The notes below the pieces were generated by a model. The model was not told the DNA's origin. It was given only the letters and a program-made list of their open reading frames with translations, and did no database searches. 52,150 bases of DNA from CAZQEC01 sp964591565. Its GTDB lineage: Bacteria > Patescibacteriota > UBA1384 > CAJBMM01. The stretch is taken from NCBI GenBank assembly GCA_964591565.1, contig CAZQEC010000001.1, positions 1 through 52,150 of the forward strand, given 5' to 3'. Shown in pieces: positions 1 through 9,842 of this stretch (its first letter is position 1; each line of letters opens with the position of its first letter). The position numbers and the translations under genes were made by a program.

Positions 1-69
1 AACTTGAGCTACTGAAAGCTACCCTAAAGTAAGATTTCTTAATGAGCTAATACGGCAACAACCCGCCTC

Positions 70-98
70 TTGACATTGGAAGTTGACACGCCTACTGT
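70..98 (+). promoter_or_regulatory. Possible promoter of the RHS toxin gene
   Basis: TTGACA at 70-75, a 17-nt spacer, then TACTGT at 93-98. The -35 box is perfect but the -10 box matches the consensus at only three of six positions. A purine-rich Shine-Dalgarno stretch (AAAGAAAGG) lies just before the ATG at 120. A second TTGACA at 83-88 has no good partner. Confidence 0.35.
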
Positions 99-119
99 AA
101 CAATTAAAGAAAGGCAAAT

Positions 120-3100
120 ATGAACTCAGTCAAAAAACTGATTGTTTTAGCCCTCTCGCTCGCGCTAATTTTACCGTCGGCAATCAGTCCAGTATTTGCC
201 GCTAGCCAGCCAGAACAATCCAGCGCTCCAGTGACTGCAAAATCGCCTACGCTTGCGCTGACGCAAGCCGCACAGCCCGAAATTATCACGCCAATTGAAA
301 TTAAATCGAAACGTACGGCGAACGCCAAAATTTTTAGTCAACCAGGCGGCACCAAGCAAATGGAGGTCTACGCCAGTCCAATTCATTACGCGACCGAAGA
401 GAATAACCAGACGGTCTGGAAAGATATTGATTCCAATTTCAAAAAATCTAATCAAGGTTATGAAAACACCGCCAACAGTTTTTCGGTTCTTATGCCGGAA
501 AAAATTGCCGAAAGTGCGATCACAATTAAAAAAAATAATCTTCAGCTCGAATTATTGCTAGAAAAAACGCCACAATCGTCTGGCGGCTTGGGTGGACTTT
601 TGCCCAATCTACTTTCCCCTACCCTGCAGGTCAAAGGCGAACTGATTACTTACGGCAACGTCCGCCCTGGCGTTGATTTTAGGTATCAATCGTTAGATGA
701 AGGGGTTAAAGAAGAGATTATTTTAAATAGTCCAAACGCTCAAAGTTCCTACGTTTTTAATATCCAAACCACTGGAGTGACCGCCCAAAAGCAAGACAAT
801 GGGTCAATTCTATTTATAGATAACAACACCCAAAAAACCGAATTCCTAATGCCGCCAATGGTAATGTGGGATTCCCGTGGTGGTCAAGATTCAGAATCAA
901 ATGCGTACAGTAACGACATCGCGGTTGATCTAAAACCAGTGTCCGATGGTTATCAACTGACCATAACGCCTTCACTGAATTGGTTAAAAAACCGCGCCCG
1001 TATTTACCCGGTGATCCTTGACCCGACCATTATTGTCGAAGTCAATAACGGCGGCGAAGACACCTATGTTGAGCAAAATTTCCCCGATATCCCCACCTGG
1101 GATCAGAAAAATTTGTACGTTGGCAATCACACCATCGGGATATATCGTAAGGGCATTGTGCGCACTCTTATCGCGTTTCCCATTCCCGATTTAACCGACG
1201 CCAACATTATTGACGCTACATTTACAGTGAGTCAAAAAAAATGCGACGGCGCCTGTCCGAATACCGGCATTACCGCACATCTAACTTCGGACTACAATCC
1301 TTATACTGTCACTTGGGATACACAACCAGCTTTTTCAAATGATATGGGATATCGCTACGGCAATCCCGGGGTTGATTATTCAATGAATGTCACCGCGGCG
1401 GCGAAACATTGGTATGAAGAACGTAATTTTAGCGGTTCAAAAATTGGAGCCCTCGGATTTAAATTTGATAATGAAAACCAAGTTGGTTATCAAATATGGA
1501 AAGCGAAAAATGATCCCAACGCCCCAGTCGAGCAAAAGCCCCGTTTAATCATCAATTACCGTGATTATGACGCCCGGTACGACATAGCACCACTAATCGG
1601 TGGGATTATTGATAATTACTACTCTCTACCAAATGCTCGTGTGACAAACGCCGGCCGCAATACCTGGAGTACTAGCGACACTCACTTGAGCTATCACATT
1701 TATACCACCTCTGGTCAGCTTGTCACTTGGGACGGTGAGCGGTCTACATTACCTCGTGATGTCAATGGACATTATGATGCAGTCGCGCTTAGTGCGAACT
1801 TTAAGGCGCCCAGTCAGCCCGGTGACTATATTGTGAAGTGGGATATGGTACAAGAAGGTGTAACCTGGTTTTCGGAACAAGGGGTGCCGATGCTCGAACA
1901 GACAATTCACATTGAGGGCTACCCATTATATAGCGCCGATTACAACATTCCCGCCGTCGGTAGCGTGCTGGTTGATGGCGACTATACCATATCCGGCGCA
2001 ATTATCACAAACACCGGTCGTAAGGTTTGGAGTAAGAGCGACACCAATTTAAGCTACCACCTTTACGACACCGCTGGTAATTTGGTCACCTTTGACGGCG
2101 TGCGTACCAATCTGCCCCGCGACGTTAATGGATTGGGCGATGCGGTCACGCTTGATGCCAAGTTCCGCGCGCCCAGCGCCGCGGGTGATTACATTATTAA
2201 ATGGGATTTGGTGCAGGAGGGCGTGACCTGGTTTTCCGAAAAAGGGGTGTTGACGCGCGACAATCCGCAACATGTTGATGATTATCCACTTTACGCCGCC
2301 CGCTATAATGTACCAACCCCACCGCCTGCGACAGTGTTATCAAACGGCACCATTACTATTCCAATGTCGGTCACCAACTTGAGCCGCCAAAATTGGCCGG
2401 TTGACTCGTTTCAGGTGGCATATCACTGGATTGAGAACGCAACGGGTGCGACCTACATTTATAACGGCTTGCCCCGACAAAGCTTTGCCGCTCCCGTAGC
2501 CAGACGCGATGGCACCGGTGCAGTTGTCTTAAATGTTAAAGCCCCGCTTAACGCTGGTGTCTACACCCTTAAAATTGATATGGTAGACAACTACACCTGG
2601 TTTTCGGCGGCTGGGGTGCCAACGGCCGACTTTACCGTTACCGTGACCAACCCAGCGTTTTCGAGCGAAGTTCATTTAGGTTCGGAAAAATACTACACCA
2701 AAGCCGGGCCGGTTGACCTAGCGACTGGTAATTTGGCATATTCGAGCGTGGATATGACCGTGCCGTCAAACTCTGGGTTACTAGCGGTCGGGCGATCGTA
2801 CAATTCGGTCACTTACGACAATAAATATAATCTTGACGCCAGCGGCTACATTCATAATTGGGTTATTAACGGGCCATATCGCGAAAACGATCAAGCGTCG
2901 CGTCTATCTCGGGCGTTTATTCCAGTTGAAGCCAACGTCCAACCCTCGCCCGGGTCAACTTCGGCCAATAATTTATGGGTCTACGCCTCGACTGCCACCC
3001 CGGTGTTTGATATTAACGCCACACTCGCCCAAATTGGCTCGGTTGAAACTGGTTATGGCAATAACGCCACCGCCTACACCCACGCCTACATTTACTCGCC

Positions 3101-6100
3101 GACACCTAAAACTTACGCCCTCAAAGTGGGTTCGGCCGACGGGGTCAAAATATGGGTCAATGGCACCGTTGTTTTGACTAAAAATGTTTTGCGGGCTTTA
3201 ACACTCGACAGCGACACTGTCAACGTTAATTTAAATCAGGGCTGGAACCGCCTCTTATTCAAAATCGCTCACGCCTCTGGTCAATGGGCCCTCTCGGCGC
3301 GTTTATTAAATCTCGACGCCACAGTGCCAAGTGACCTAATTATTGCCAGCGGTAATCAAGACTCTTTCGTCACCACCGCCAGTATGGGTCAGGGTTGGCG
3401 CACCAATTTTGATGAGTACTTAAACGTCTTTGACGCTGACAACATTTTTTACCAAGACGGCACCGGCGCGGTTAATATCTTTACGTTAAATCCCGACGGC
3501 ACTTACAGGCGGCCGGCTGGAGTGGCGATTGAGCTAATCAAAAATGCAGATGGGTCGTACACTATTGTGTCAAAATCTGGCCTCAAAACCAACTTCAACA
3601 GTAAAGGCCAAATGCTTAACCGCGTTGACCTTTCCAATAATAAAGTCACTTATTCGCGCGATATAAATGGGAATGTGACTAACATGACCGATGGTGCTCG
3701 CACCATTACCCTCGCCTACACTGGCGCTCGGCTAGACAGCATTACCAATCAATTAGGGCAAACAATTAATTACACTTACGACACCACGGTGGCGCCATTT
3801 CGCTTAACTAAAGTGACCGATCCGCTCGCCGGCTCTTACACTTACGAATACACCCCGTCGGGCAAATTATCGAAGTTTTTTGATAAAAAAGGCAATCCGA
3901 TCACAGTGGCGTACGACTTGAATAATCGAGTGGTGGAGATAAAAGACGCGCTGGGCTCCAGTGGTAAAATTGCCTACAACAATAAAACAGTCACAACCAC
4001 CGACCCTATGAATCGCGTTTCGCAACTGACTTTTGATAATAATTATTTGATGACCGATTTCACCAACGCCAAAGGGTATCGCGAAATTTACGGCAACGAC
4101 GGCAACTACAACGTGGTCACGGCCACACCCGATTTACCGGAAAATGAGTATTATTACTATAAATACTCGAACACATACGATGCCAACGACAACTTGCTCG
4201 TTGCCAAAGACCCGATGGATAATACGACCACAAATGAGTACGCGGGCAACGATTTAGTCAAAACGACCGATCCGAAAGGCAACGTTGACACAAATGCGTA
4301 TTCGATCGATGGGCGACGGCTCTTATTGTCGCAAACTGACGCCAACTTAAACGTCGATTCGTTCGTTTACGACGCCAAGGGGCGCGTCACTAGCGAAGCC
4401 GACTCCAAAGGAGCTTTAACAACGTACACCTACACTACAAACGGCGATGTGGCGACGTTGAAGACGCCCAAAAAAGAACCGACCACCTTTACGTACGACA
4501 CTGTTGGGCGCAAAGTGACGGAAAAATCGGCACTACTAAACACCGTTACTTATGCTTATGATAATTTGGGGCGCTTGAGCAGTCTAACAGATGCTGGTGG
4601 TTTAACCAGCCGATACGAATATGATGCAAACAGCAATAAAACCAAAGAAATTGATCCTAAAGGCAGCACTAAAACCTACGAGTACGATGCCTTAAACCGC
4701 CAAACTAAAGTGATTGATGAAGCGGGCGCCGTGACCGCCTATCAGTACGACGCGGCTGGTAACGCCACTAAAACCATTGACGCCAAAGGCAAAGAAACGA
4801 CGTTGCAGTACGATGCACTTGATCAGGTGGTCAAACAAACCAACGCCAGCGGTGTTACTTCCCTCGAATATGACCGCAACAGCAACGTGGTTAAAACAAC
4901 CGATCCGAAAGGCACCATTGCCACCCAAACCACCGACAAAAATGGGCTGGCAACCGCCGTGACCAGTCCCGAAGGCACCACCACGCTTGGATATGATCAG
5001 AACAGTAACCTTATTTCCAGCACCTCAACCGCCCAAAATGAAAGCGTCGCTTTAGCTTACGACAAGGTAGATAACTTAACCTCCCTGCAGTCATCGGTCG
5101 CCGGCAATAACACCATCACTTACGACAAGAACGACAACCCGGTCAAAAGCACCGTCTCCTCCGCCGTTATTACCACCACCTACGACTTAAACGCCGAAGT
5201 TAACCAAATTTCCACTAAACTGACCGAAAACAACCAAACCTTAACCAATGTGCTGACCAAAGACGCCGAAGGCAAGCTAGTTAGCGCCAAAAATCCGAAC
5301 GGCGATATTACTTCTTACACCTACGACGTGTCCGGGCGAGTTGTGCAGGTTTTAAACAAATATAAACTGGGTGCCACCCAACAGCAGGTAAATTATACTT
5401 ACGACCCCGCCTCAAACATTACAAGCGCGCTCGATTCCTTAACTGGCAACACCGCCTACACTTACGACGCCCGTAATCAGTTGTTAAGCGAAAATGACAC
5501 TACTTACACCTACGATGTGATGGGCAATCGCTTAAGTAAGGTTAGTCCAACCCAAACTTTTACTTACACTTACGATGAATTAGGTGACGCCAACCGCCTG
5601 ACGCGAGCAACCAACGCCGGGATGTTTTTTCCGTCGGACACCACCTTTGAGTACGACCAAAACGGCAACATTATTAAAAAAATTAGTAACACTACTGGTA
5701 CTACCCAATACTTTTACGACAGCGACGACTACTTTATTAAAGCCATTTTGCCGAACGAGACCGTGGTTGAATATACTTACGACAAACTAGCCAAACATCG
5801 AATTTCACGCACCGAAACCAAGCAGGGTGGCGTGGCCGTGACTACCAAGTACGTTTATGACGGCGACAAATTGGTTTCAGAAACGAAGCCGGACGGTAAA
5901 ATTGTGCGCGCCTACACTTGGGACGAGGACGAAAACCTCTTTTCAATCACCCTGCCCGACACAAATGGGGTTTTACAAACCTATTATTACTTGAAAAATG
6001 GCCACTCTGACATTACTGGTCTCACAGACGCAAACGGTACTAAAATTGTGATTTATGACTACGATGCTTGGGGGAACATTACCACCTCGGGCACCATTGG

Positions 6101-6839
6101 CATTGGGCTTCCGCCCCCGGGAGAAGATACGCTAGACTATCTCAACCCCCGTCTCTACGCTGGTTACTGGTTCGACCGGACGCTTGGGCTGTACTTTATG
6201 AAAGCTCGGATGTACGACCCGACGCTTGGGCGGTTCCTCTCCAAAGATCCGATCCAAGTGGGTGACAGTGCCCTAGATGCCAATCCGTACATCTACACCG
6301 CCAATAATCCTCTGACCCACATTGATCCAAGCGGGAAATATATTGAAACCGCCCTGGACGTTGCCGGTCTGGCGTATGACATTAACGCTTTCAGAAAAAA
6401 TCGCACTTTGGGTAACGCTGGCTTTATGTTCTGGAGCGCGGCGGCGGTAGCCATACCAATCGTTCCAGGAAGTTACGCTGGAAGAGCGGTTGTTTCGACT
6501 GCCAAAGTGGCCAAGAACAGCGCGAAGACCGAAGCAGCATTAAAAGCGGCATCTAAAGCGGCCAGATCTACTTATGACGATGCGATTGTTAATGGCGGAA
6601 GTCAACTATTTGCTGGACGTGAAGCACATAAAGCATGGACAGAACTAATGAAAACACGAATGCCTGGAATGTTAAATTATAATAAGGCTATTCCGGGCTC
6701 TAAATTACGTCCAGATGCATGGATCAACAACATGGGTTTCGAGTTAAAAACAATAGGCCAAGCAAGCTCGTCACGAACACTTTCACAAGTTGGGTCGTAT
6801 GAACGGCTCGGAGTGTTCGTTAGAGTAGTAGCGTATTGA
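120..6839 (+). CDS. Secreted WapA/RHS-type polymorphic toxin with nuclease-like tip
   Basis: A 2,239-residue surface or secreted toxin. A Sec signal peptide (about residues 1-28, ending PVFAAS) is followed by a DNRLRE-like region (about 310-430), two close and one divergent copies of an Ig-like domain (about 500-850), a PA14-like region (about 915-1090) and many RHS/YD repeats (about 1110-2010). The RHS core ends at DPSGK (2069-2073). After the core the tip changes character; it contains RPD (D2199) and ELK (E2208, K2210) nine residues apart, the layout of a PD-(D/E)xK nuclease. Known WapA/RHS toxins use the repeats as a shell and release the tip into rival cells. The following genes are probable immunity genes. 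A signal peptide rather than a type VI secretion context suits a monoderm cell. Nuclease activity is inferred from two motifs only. Confidence 0.9.
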   Translation: MNSVKKLIVLALSLALILPSAISPVFAASQPEQSSAPVTAKSPTLALTQAAQPEIITPIEIKSKRTANAKIFSQPGGTKQMEVYASPIHYATEENNQTVWKDIDSNFKKSNQGYENTANSFSVLMPEKIAESAITIKKNNLQLELLLEKTPQSSGGLGGLLPNLLSPTLQVKGELITYGNVRPGVDFRYQSLDEGVKEEIILNSPNAQSSYVFNIQTTGVTAQKQDNGSILFIDNNTQKTEFLMPPMVMWDSRGGQDSESNAYSNDIAVDLKPVSDGYQLTITPSLNWLKNRARIYPVILDPTIIVEVNNGGEDTYVEQNFPDIPTWDQKNLYVGNHTIGIYRKGIVRTLIAFPIPDLTDANIIDATFTVSQKKCDGACPNTGITAHLTSDYNPYTVTWDTQPAFSNDMGYRYGNPGVDYSMNVTAAAKHWYEERNFSGSKIGALGFKFDNENQVGYQIWKAKNDPNAPVEQKPRLIINYRDYDARYDIAPLIGGIIDNYYSLPNARVTNAGRNTWSTSDTHLSYHIYTTSGQLVTWDGERSTLPRDVNGHYDAVALSANFKAPSQPGDYIVKWDMVQEGVTWFSEQGVPMLEQTIHIEGYPLYSADYNIPAVGSVLVDGDYTISGAIITNTGRKVWSKSDTNLSYHLYDTAGNLVTFDGVRTNLPRDVNGLGDAVTLDAKFRAPSAAGDYIIKWDLVQEGVTWFSEKGVLTRDNPQHVDDYPLYAARYNVPTPPPATVLSNGTITIPMSVTNLSRQNWPVDSFQVAYHWIENATGATYIYNGLPRQSFAAPVARRDGTGAVVLNVKAPLNAGVYTLKIDMVDNYTWFSAAGVPTADFTVTVTNPAFSSEVHLGSEKYYTKAGPVDLATGNLAYSSVDMTVPSNSGLLAVGRSYNSVTYDNKYNLDASGYIHNWVINGPYRENDQASRLSRAFIPVEANVQPSPGSTSANNLWVYASTATPVFDINATLAQIGSVETGYGNNATAYTHAYIYSPTPKTYALKVGSADGVKIWVNGTVVLTKNVLRALTLDSDTVNVNLNQGWNRLLFKIAHASGQWALSARLLNLDATVPSDLIIASGNQDSFVTTASMGQGWRTNFDEYLNVFDADNIFYQDGTGAVNIFTLNPDGTYRRPAGVAIELIKNADGSYTIVSKSGLKTNFNSKGQMLNRVDLSNNKVTYSRDINGNVTNMTDGARTITLAYTGARLDSITNQLGQTINYTYDTTVAPFRLTKVTDPLAGSYTYEYTPSGKLSKFFDKKGNPITVAYDLNNRVVEIKDALGSSGKIAYNNKTVTTTDPMNRVSQLTFDNNYLMTDFTNAKGYREIYGNDGNYNVVTATPDLPENEYYYYKYSNTYDANDNLLVAKDPMDNTTTNEYAGNDLVKTTDPKGNVDTNAYSIDGRRLLLSQTDANLNVDSFVYDAKGRVTSEADSKGALTTYTYTTNGDVATLKTPKKEPTTFTYDTVGRKVTEKSALLNTVTYAYDNLGRLSSLTDAGGLTSRYEYDANSNKTKEIDPKGSTKTYEYDALNRQTKVIDEAGAVTAYQYDAAGNATKTIDAKGKETTLQYDALDQVVKQTNASGVTSLEYDRNSNVVKTTDPKGTIATQTTDKNGLATAVTSPEGTTTLGYDQNSNLISSTSTAQNESVALAYDKVDNLTSLQSSVAGNNTITYDKNDNPVKSTVSSAVITTTYDLNAEVNQISTKLTENNQTLTNVLTKDAEGKLVSAKNPNGDITSYTYDVSGRVVQVLNKYKLGATQQQVNYTYDPASNITSALDSLTGNTAYTYDARNQLLSENDTTYTYDVMGNRLSKVSPTQTFTYTYDELGDANRLTRATNAGMFFPSDTTFEYDQNGNIIKKISNTTGTTQYFYDSDDYFIKAILPNETVVEYTYDKLAKHRISRTETKQGGVAVTTKYVYDGDKLVSETKPDGKIVRAYTWDEDENLFSITLPDTNGVLQTYYYLKNGHSDITGLTDANGTKIVIYDYDAWGNITTSGTIGIGLPPPGEDTLDYLNPRLYAGYWFDRTLGLYFMKARMYDPTLGRFLSKDPIQVGDSALDANPYIYTANNPLTHIDPSGKYIETALDVAGLAYDINAFRKNRTLGNAGFMFWSAAAVAIPIVPGSYAGRAVVSTAKVAKNSAKTEAALKAASKAARSTYDDAIVNGGSQLFAGREAHKAWTELMKTRMPGMLNYNKAIPGSKLRPDAWINNMGFELKTIGQASSSRTLSQVGSYERLGVFVRVVAY
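6249..6512 (+). repeat. RHS core-end/linker segment, copy 1 (recombination homology)
   Basis: This 264-nt part of the toxin gene covers the end of the RHS core and the hydrophobic linker after it. It recurs without indels, at an offset of exactly 3,330 nt, at 9579-9842. Similarity stops in the toxin tip. Such shared blocks allow homologous recombination to swap RHS tips. Confidence 0.9.
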
Positions 6840-6841
6840 TT

Positions 6842-7615
6842 ATGAAGCTTTACAAAAACAAGGCGGATTTTTTACCTGATCTCAAAATAGCTGCCGTTCA
6901 AACACATCGTATGATTGCCAACCCATTACACTATGATTTTGACGATCCGCAGCTGTATCGCTTAACGTTCGGAATCATTCGTTTTTTTAAGGATAATACA
7001 CTTTCAAGTAACGAATGGCTTGCAATTCTTTCAAAACGCAATGATAGTATTGGTCAGTGCGCCAGAGCGGTACAACAATATGTGGCACAAGGATACGAAT
7101 ACGTGAGAAATGCCATTCTAGCTTCAGATACGGTAACACTAGATCGCTGGGTATACATGACGATTTATGTCATGAATGACACCATGTATCCCGATCGTTT
7201 ACTAATGGAATATTATCTCAAAAGTCCTGATCATAAGTCCCACGGTAACGCATTTTTAAGCCTAATCTACTCAAAGTCAAAGAAATTGCAACGGGATCTC
7301 GAAATGCGGCAGATAATTCCACAATATATTCATTTTATAAAGACCGATTACCCGGATTTTTTTGTTGCTGATTGTAGAGACCGGGCGGTTGAAGTGCTAG
7401 GAGAAATCGCAAACATGGGTGATAGCGAAGTTATTTTGCTATTAGAGAAAATAGCTCAAGTTGGGCACTTGTTTAAATCAAATAAGGATCGCAAAGAATC
7501 AATTTCTCAAGGCAAAATTCCTGCAATAGAGGCACTTCAAAAAATAAGACAGAGGCCACCACTCAATACCTCGTTAATTCATCATGGAATAACAACACTG
7601 CACAGAAAGGATTAA
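6842..7615 (+). CDS. Probable immunity protein for the RHS toxin, helical repeat type
   Basis: A soluble, mostly helical protein of 257 residues with no signal peptide and no recognised catalytic motif. The toxin stop codon (6837-6839) is followed within two bases by this ATG; a TTG at 6836 overlaps the stop and would add only two residues. The immediate downstream position is the classical place for the cognate immunity gene of a polymorphic toxin. Leu/Ile-rich helices and a segment near the C-terminus (AVEVLGEIANMGDSEVILLL) resemble HEAT-type repeats. The family is not recognised; the immunity role is inferred from position alone. Confidence 0.65.
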   Translation: MKLYKNKADFLPDLKIAAVQTHRMIANPLHYDFDDPQLYRLTFGIIRFFKDNTLSSNEWLAILSKRNDSIGQCARAVQQYVAQGYEYVRNAILASDTVTLDRWVYMTIYVMNDTMYPDRLLMEYYLKSPDHKSHGNAFLSLIYSKSKKLQRDLEMRQIIPQYIHFIKTDYPDFFVADCRDRAVEVLGEIANMGDSEVILLLEKIAQVGHLFKSNKDRKESISQGKIPAIEALQKIRQRPPLNTSLIHHGITTLHRKD

Positions 7616-7619
7616 AAGT

Positions 7620-8150
7620 ATGTTTTTCACAAAAAAACCCGAAAAAGAATATGAAGCATTTATGAGTAAGTGGTTTAGCGTGTGGGGAAGCGGACCGTAT
7701 GATCCGAACAAGATTGAGGCAACCAACATCAGTAAAAAAGAGCAGGCGCAGTATGAGGAAATTGTTCGATCAATGGCGAGTGCATGCGTGCAGGACTTCA
7801 AGAATGATTTTAAAATTGATCTTGACTACACTCTAGATAGTTTAAAAGATATTGATTCGGTTATTACCCCGGAAACTCGAAAAAAGTTTGAATCGGTTTC
7901 GAAAAGTAACGACATAAACAATCAACTACTCATTTTTATTTGTGAAATCGGGGCGTATTTAGGCGAAGTACTGAATCGTCAGAAGAATGGCAAGTGGAAT
8001 ATGGTTTATCCATATTGGGATTCGCCGTTGCTGGTTGGTAAAACTGAGGCGTTTTGGCCGTTTCATTGGGTTATTAAAGCTTTTTCAGGCCAACTGTCAA
8101 AGAACGGCGGGAATTTGTATGCTAAATATATGGCAAGCGAAAAGACATAA
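7620..8150 (+). CDS. Hypothetical cytosolic protein, possible immunity gene
   Basis: A 176-residue soluble protein starting 4 nt after the preceding gene, so very likely co-transcribed. It has a helical N-terminal half and a C-terminal segment of the form EIGAYLGEV, then W..VYPYW, seen in several bacterial proteins of unknown function found in toxin/immunity loci. No signal peptide or membrane segment. Sitting between the toxin and further immunity candidates, it is probably a stacked immunity gene kept from an earlier toxin tip. The function is not established. Confidence 0.55.
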   Translation: MFFTKKPEKEYEAFMSKWFSVWGSGPYDPNKIEATNISKKEQAQYEEIVRSMASACVQDFKNDFKIDLDYTLDSLKDIDSVITPETRKKFESVSKSNDINNQLLIFICEIGAYLGEVLNRQKNGKWNMVYPYWDSPLLVGKTEAFWPFHWVIKAFSGQLSKNGGNLYAKYMASEKT

Positions 8151-8231
8151 AATAGTATCTGTAGCTACGCAAAAAATCCACTGCTAACATCGAAAGGAAT
8201 ATTGGCTAATTATCATGGAGTTTAGCGAATT

Positions 8232-8537
8232 ATGACTAATTGGAAACTGGTTAACGCAGAAGAAATGGGTTTTAATTATGCCCACAGCTTCACTATCCCT
8301 TCTGAAAGTATACGGAATTCCCTAAAGCCAGGAGACTATGCGAAATTAATTTTTCAGCCAGCGAATAATAAGCTTCCTCAAGATAAACCAGTAGCCGAAC
8401 GTATGTGGGTCATTGTAAAAAAAATAACCAAGAATGGTTATGAAGGCACATTGGATAATGACCCCCAAGGTATCATTGGCTTATTAGCTGGTGACAGCGT
8501 TATTTTTAATAAACAACATATTATTGACGTGCAATAA
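8232..8537 (+). CDS. DUF2314-like small protein
   Basis: A 101-residue soluble protein. The second half reads RMWVIV, then a G-x-L-x-N-x-P segment, then GD.VIF, the pattern I associate with DUF2314, a small beta-rich family common near polymorphic-toxin loci. A more diverged, membrane-anchored protein with the same pattern is encoded at 11287-11823. An 81-nt gap precedes it, without an obvious promoter. The immunity role is a guess from location; the family call is moderate. Confidence 0.6.
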   Translation: MTNWKLVNAEEMGFNYAHSFTIPSESIRNSLKPGDYAKLIFQPANNKLPQDKPVAERMWVIVKKITKNGYEGTLDNDPQGIIGLLAGDSVIFNKQHIIDVQ

Positions 8538-8624
8538 CCAGAAAGAAATAACCAATGGTCAACGGGCTAGGTAAGAACGGTGGCCAACTATTAAATAAGA
8601 TTAACTCAATAAGATTGTGGTAAC

Positions 8625-9122
8625 ATGACCGACATAAAACGAGTGACGCGTCGAAAGGGAGATTTGTTTGAAGTTCGTCTGACGAGCCATTATTGGTACT
8701 TCCAACTTGTTGATTATGATATGACACAATTGAATAGCGACGTTATAGCGGTTTTCAAGGGCGAGTATACTAGACCACAAGAAACTACCAAGATAATTAC
8801 GCAAGATGTAGATTTTTTTACTCACACAACCGTCAGGGCTGGAGTGCCAGAGTTTTGGAGAAAAGTCGGAACTGCCCAACCAGTTGATACTTCTTCAGCT
8901 ATCTTTAGAGGCGTTGATTATAAAAAAGATGGTCGCCAGCCATCAGCGGGAAAAAGCAACCAATGGGTAATATGGACAATCGGTAATGATTGGCAATATG
9001 TGGGCAAGGAAGAAAAAGTGCCATTAAACGCCGAATTGGGTCCAGTTTTTAATCCTGGAGCTATCTATAAAAAGATCACAGAGGGAAAATATGGACAGAT
9101 ATATTATGGTGGTAATTATTGA
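8625..9122 (+). CDS. Imm26-like immunity protein candidate
   Basis: A 165-residue soluble protein. The N-terminus (RRKGDLFEVRL, then an aromatic-rich strand and DYD) resembles the start of immunity protein 26 family members, where a G-D-hydrophobic-F motif opens a beta-rich domain. Later tryptophans (NQWVIWTIG.DW) fit a compact beta fold. Its stop overlaps the next start by one base (TGATG), so the two are translationally coupled. The RHS toxin context supports an immunity role; family assignment is from memory and moderate. Confidence 0.55.
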   Translation: MTDIKRVTRRKGDLFEVRLTSHYWYFQLVDYDMTQLNSDVIAVFKGEYTRPQETTKIITQDVDFFTHTTVRAGVPEFWRKVGTAQPVDTSSAIFRGVDYKKDGRQPSAGKSNQWVIWTIGNDWQYVGKEEKVPLNAELGPVFNPGAIYKKITEGKYGQIYYGGNY

Positions 9123-9499
9123 TGAATATTTTTAACAAACTGTTTTCTAAGATCCCTTCAGCTAGTCAACCACTCGAAACTGACATTGAGCAAGTCGTAA
9201 TTCTCTATATCGCATTTGCTTCGGGGGAAGAATTCGGATTAAAGGAGGAGCAAGAAGCAATATGGGCTCTCGAGGACGAAATTGGGGAAAAGCTTAGCGA
9301 AGATTCAGTCGTGGACGGGCATGGATTTGGATATGGTCAGGCAGAAGTATTCATATACGGGAGCGATGCCGAGCGAATTTGGTCAGTTGTTGAACCAATA
9401 GTGAAAAAGAAAAAATACGTTCGCGCGCACGCCATTTTGCGTTTCGGCGCTGTTGACGACGACACCGCAAAAGAGAAAAAATATGTGATTTCAGGCTGA
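9122..9499 (+). CDS. Small conserved hypothetical protein, immunity-locus type
   Basis: A 125-residue soluble acidic protein. The core reads LEDEIGEKL, then DGHGFGYGQAEVFIYG.DAERIW, then VRAHAILRFG, a pattern I recognise from uncharacterised proteins in bacterial immunity neighbourhoods but cannot name. I chose the ATG at 9122, coupled to the previous stop by a TGATG overlap, over the TTG three bases upstream. It ends the first immunity cluster; about 80 nt later the orphan RHS cassette starts. Confidence 0.55.
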   Translation: MNIFNKLFSKIPSASQPLETDIEQVVILYIAFASGEEFGLKEEQEAIWALEDEIGEKLSEDSVVDGHGFGYGQAEVFIYGSDAERIWSVVEPIVKKKKYVRAHAILRFGAVDDDTAKEKKYVISG

Positions 9500-9578
9500 T
9501 CAAGAGTATTTTGTAGATTAGTGGATTTAGTGTACAGTATTGTTAGCACCTTTATTTTGACTTCTTTCACTCAACAAA

Positions 9579-9842
9579 CCCGATCCAAGTCGGCGACAGC
9601 GCCCTAGATGCTAATCCATACATTTACACCGCTAATAATCCGCTCACCCATATTGATCCAAGCGGGAAGTACATTGAAACGGCACTAGACATTGCTGGTA
9701 TGGCGTATGACATTAACGCTTTCCGGAAAAACCGCACTTTGGGTAACGCTGGCTTTATGTTCTGGAGCGCGGCGGCGGTAGCCATACCTATCGTGCCCGG
9801 GAGTTATGCTGGAAGAGCGGTTGTTTCGACTGCCAAAGTAGC
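9579..9842 (+). repeat. RHS core-end/linker segment, copy 2
   Basis: Second copy of the 264-nt block at 6249-6512, in the same orientation and frame. It begins inside the conserved PIQVGD motif of the RHS core rather than at a gene start. Confidence 0.9.

Noticed and set aside
1618..2280. CRISPR-like repeats
   Set aside because: The repeated segments are long, coding and translate into duplicated Ig-like domains. There are no short palindromic repeats with unique spacers anywhere in the window.
2833..3177. Overlapping plus-frame ORF inside the RHS gene
   Set aside because: Low-complexity Pro/Thr/Arg translation in a shadow frame, with no ribosome-binding site.
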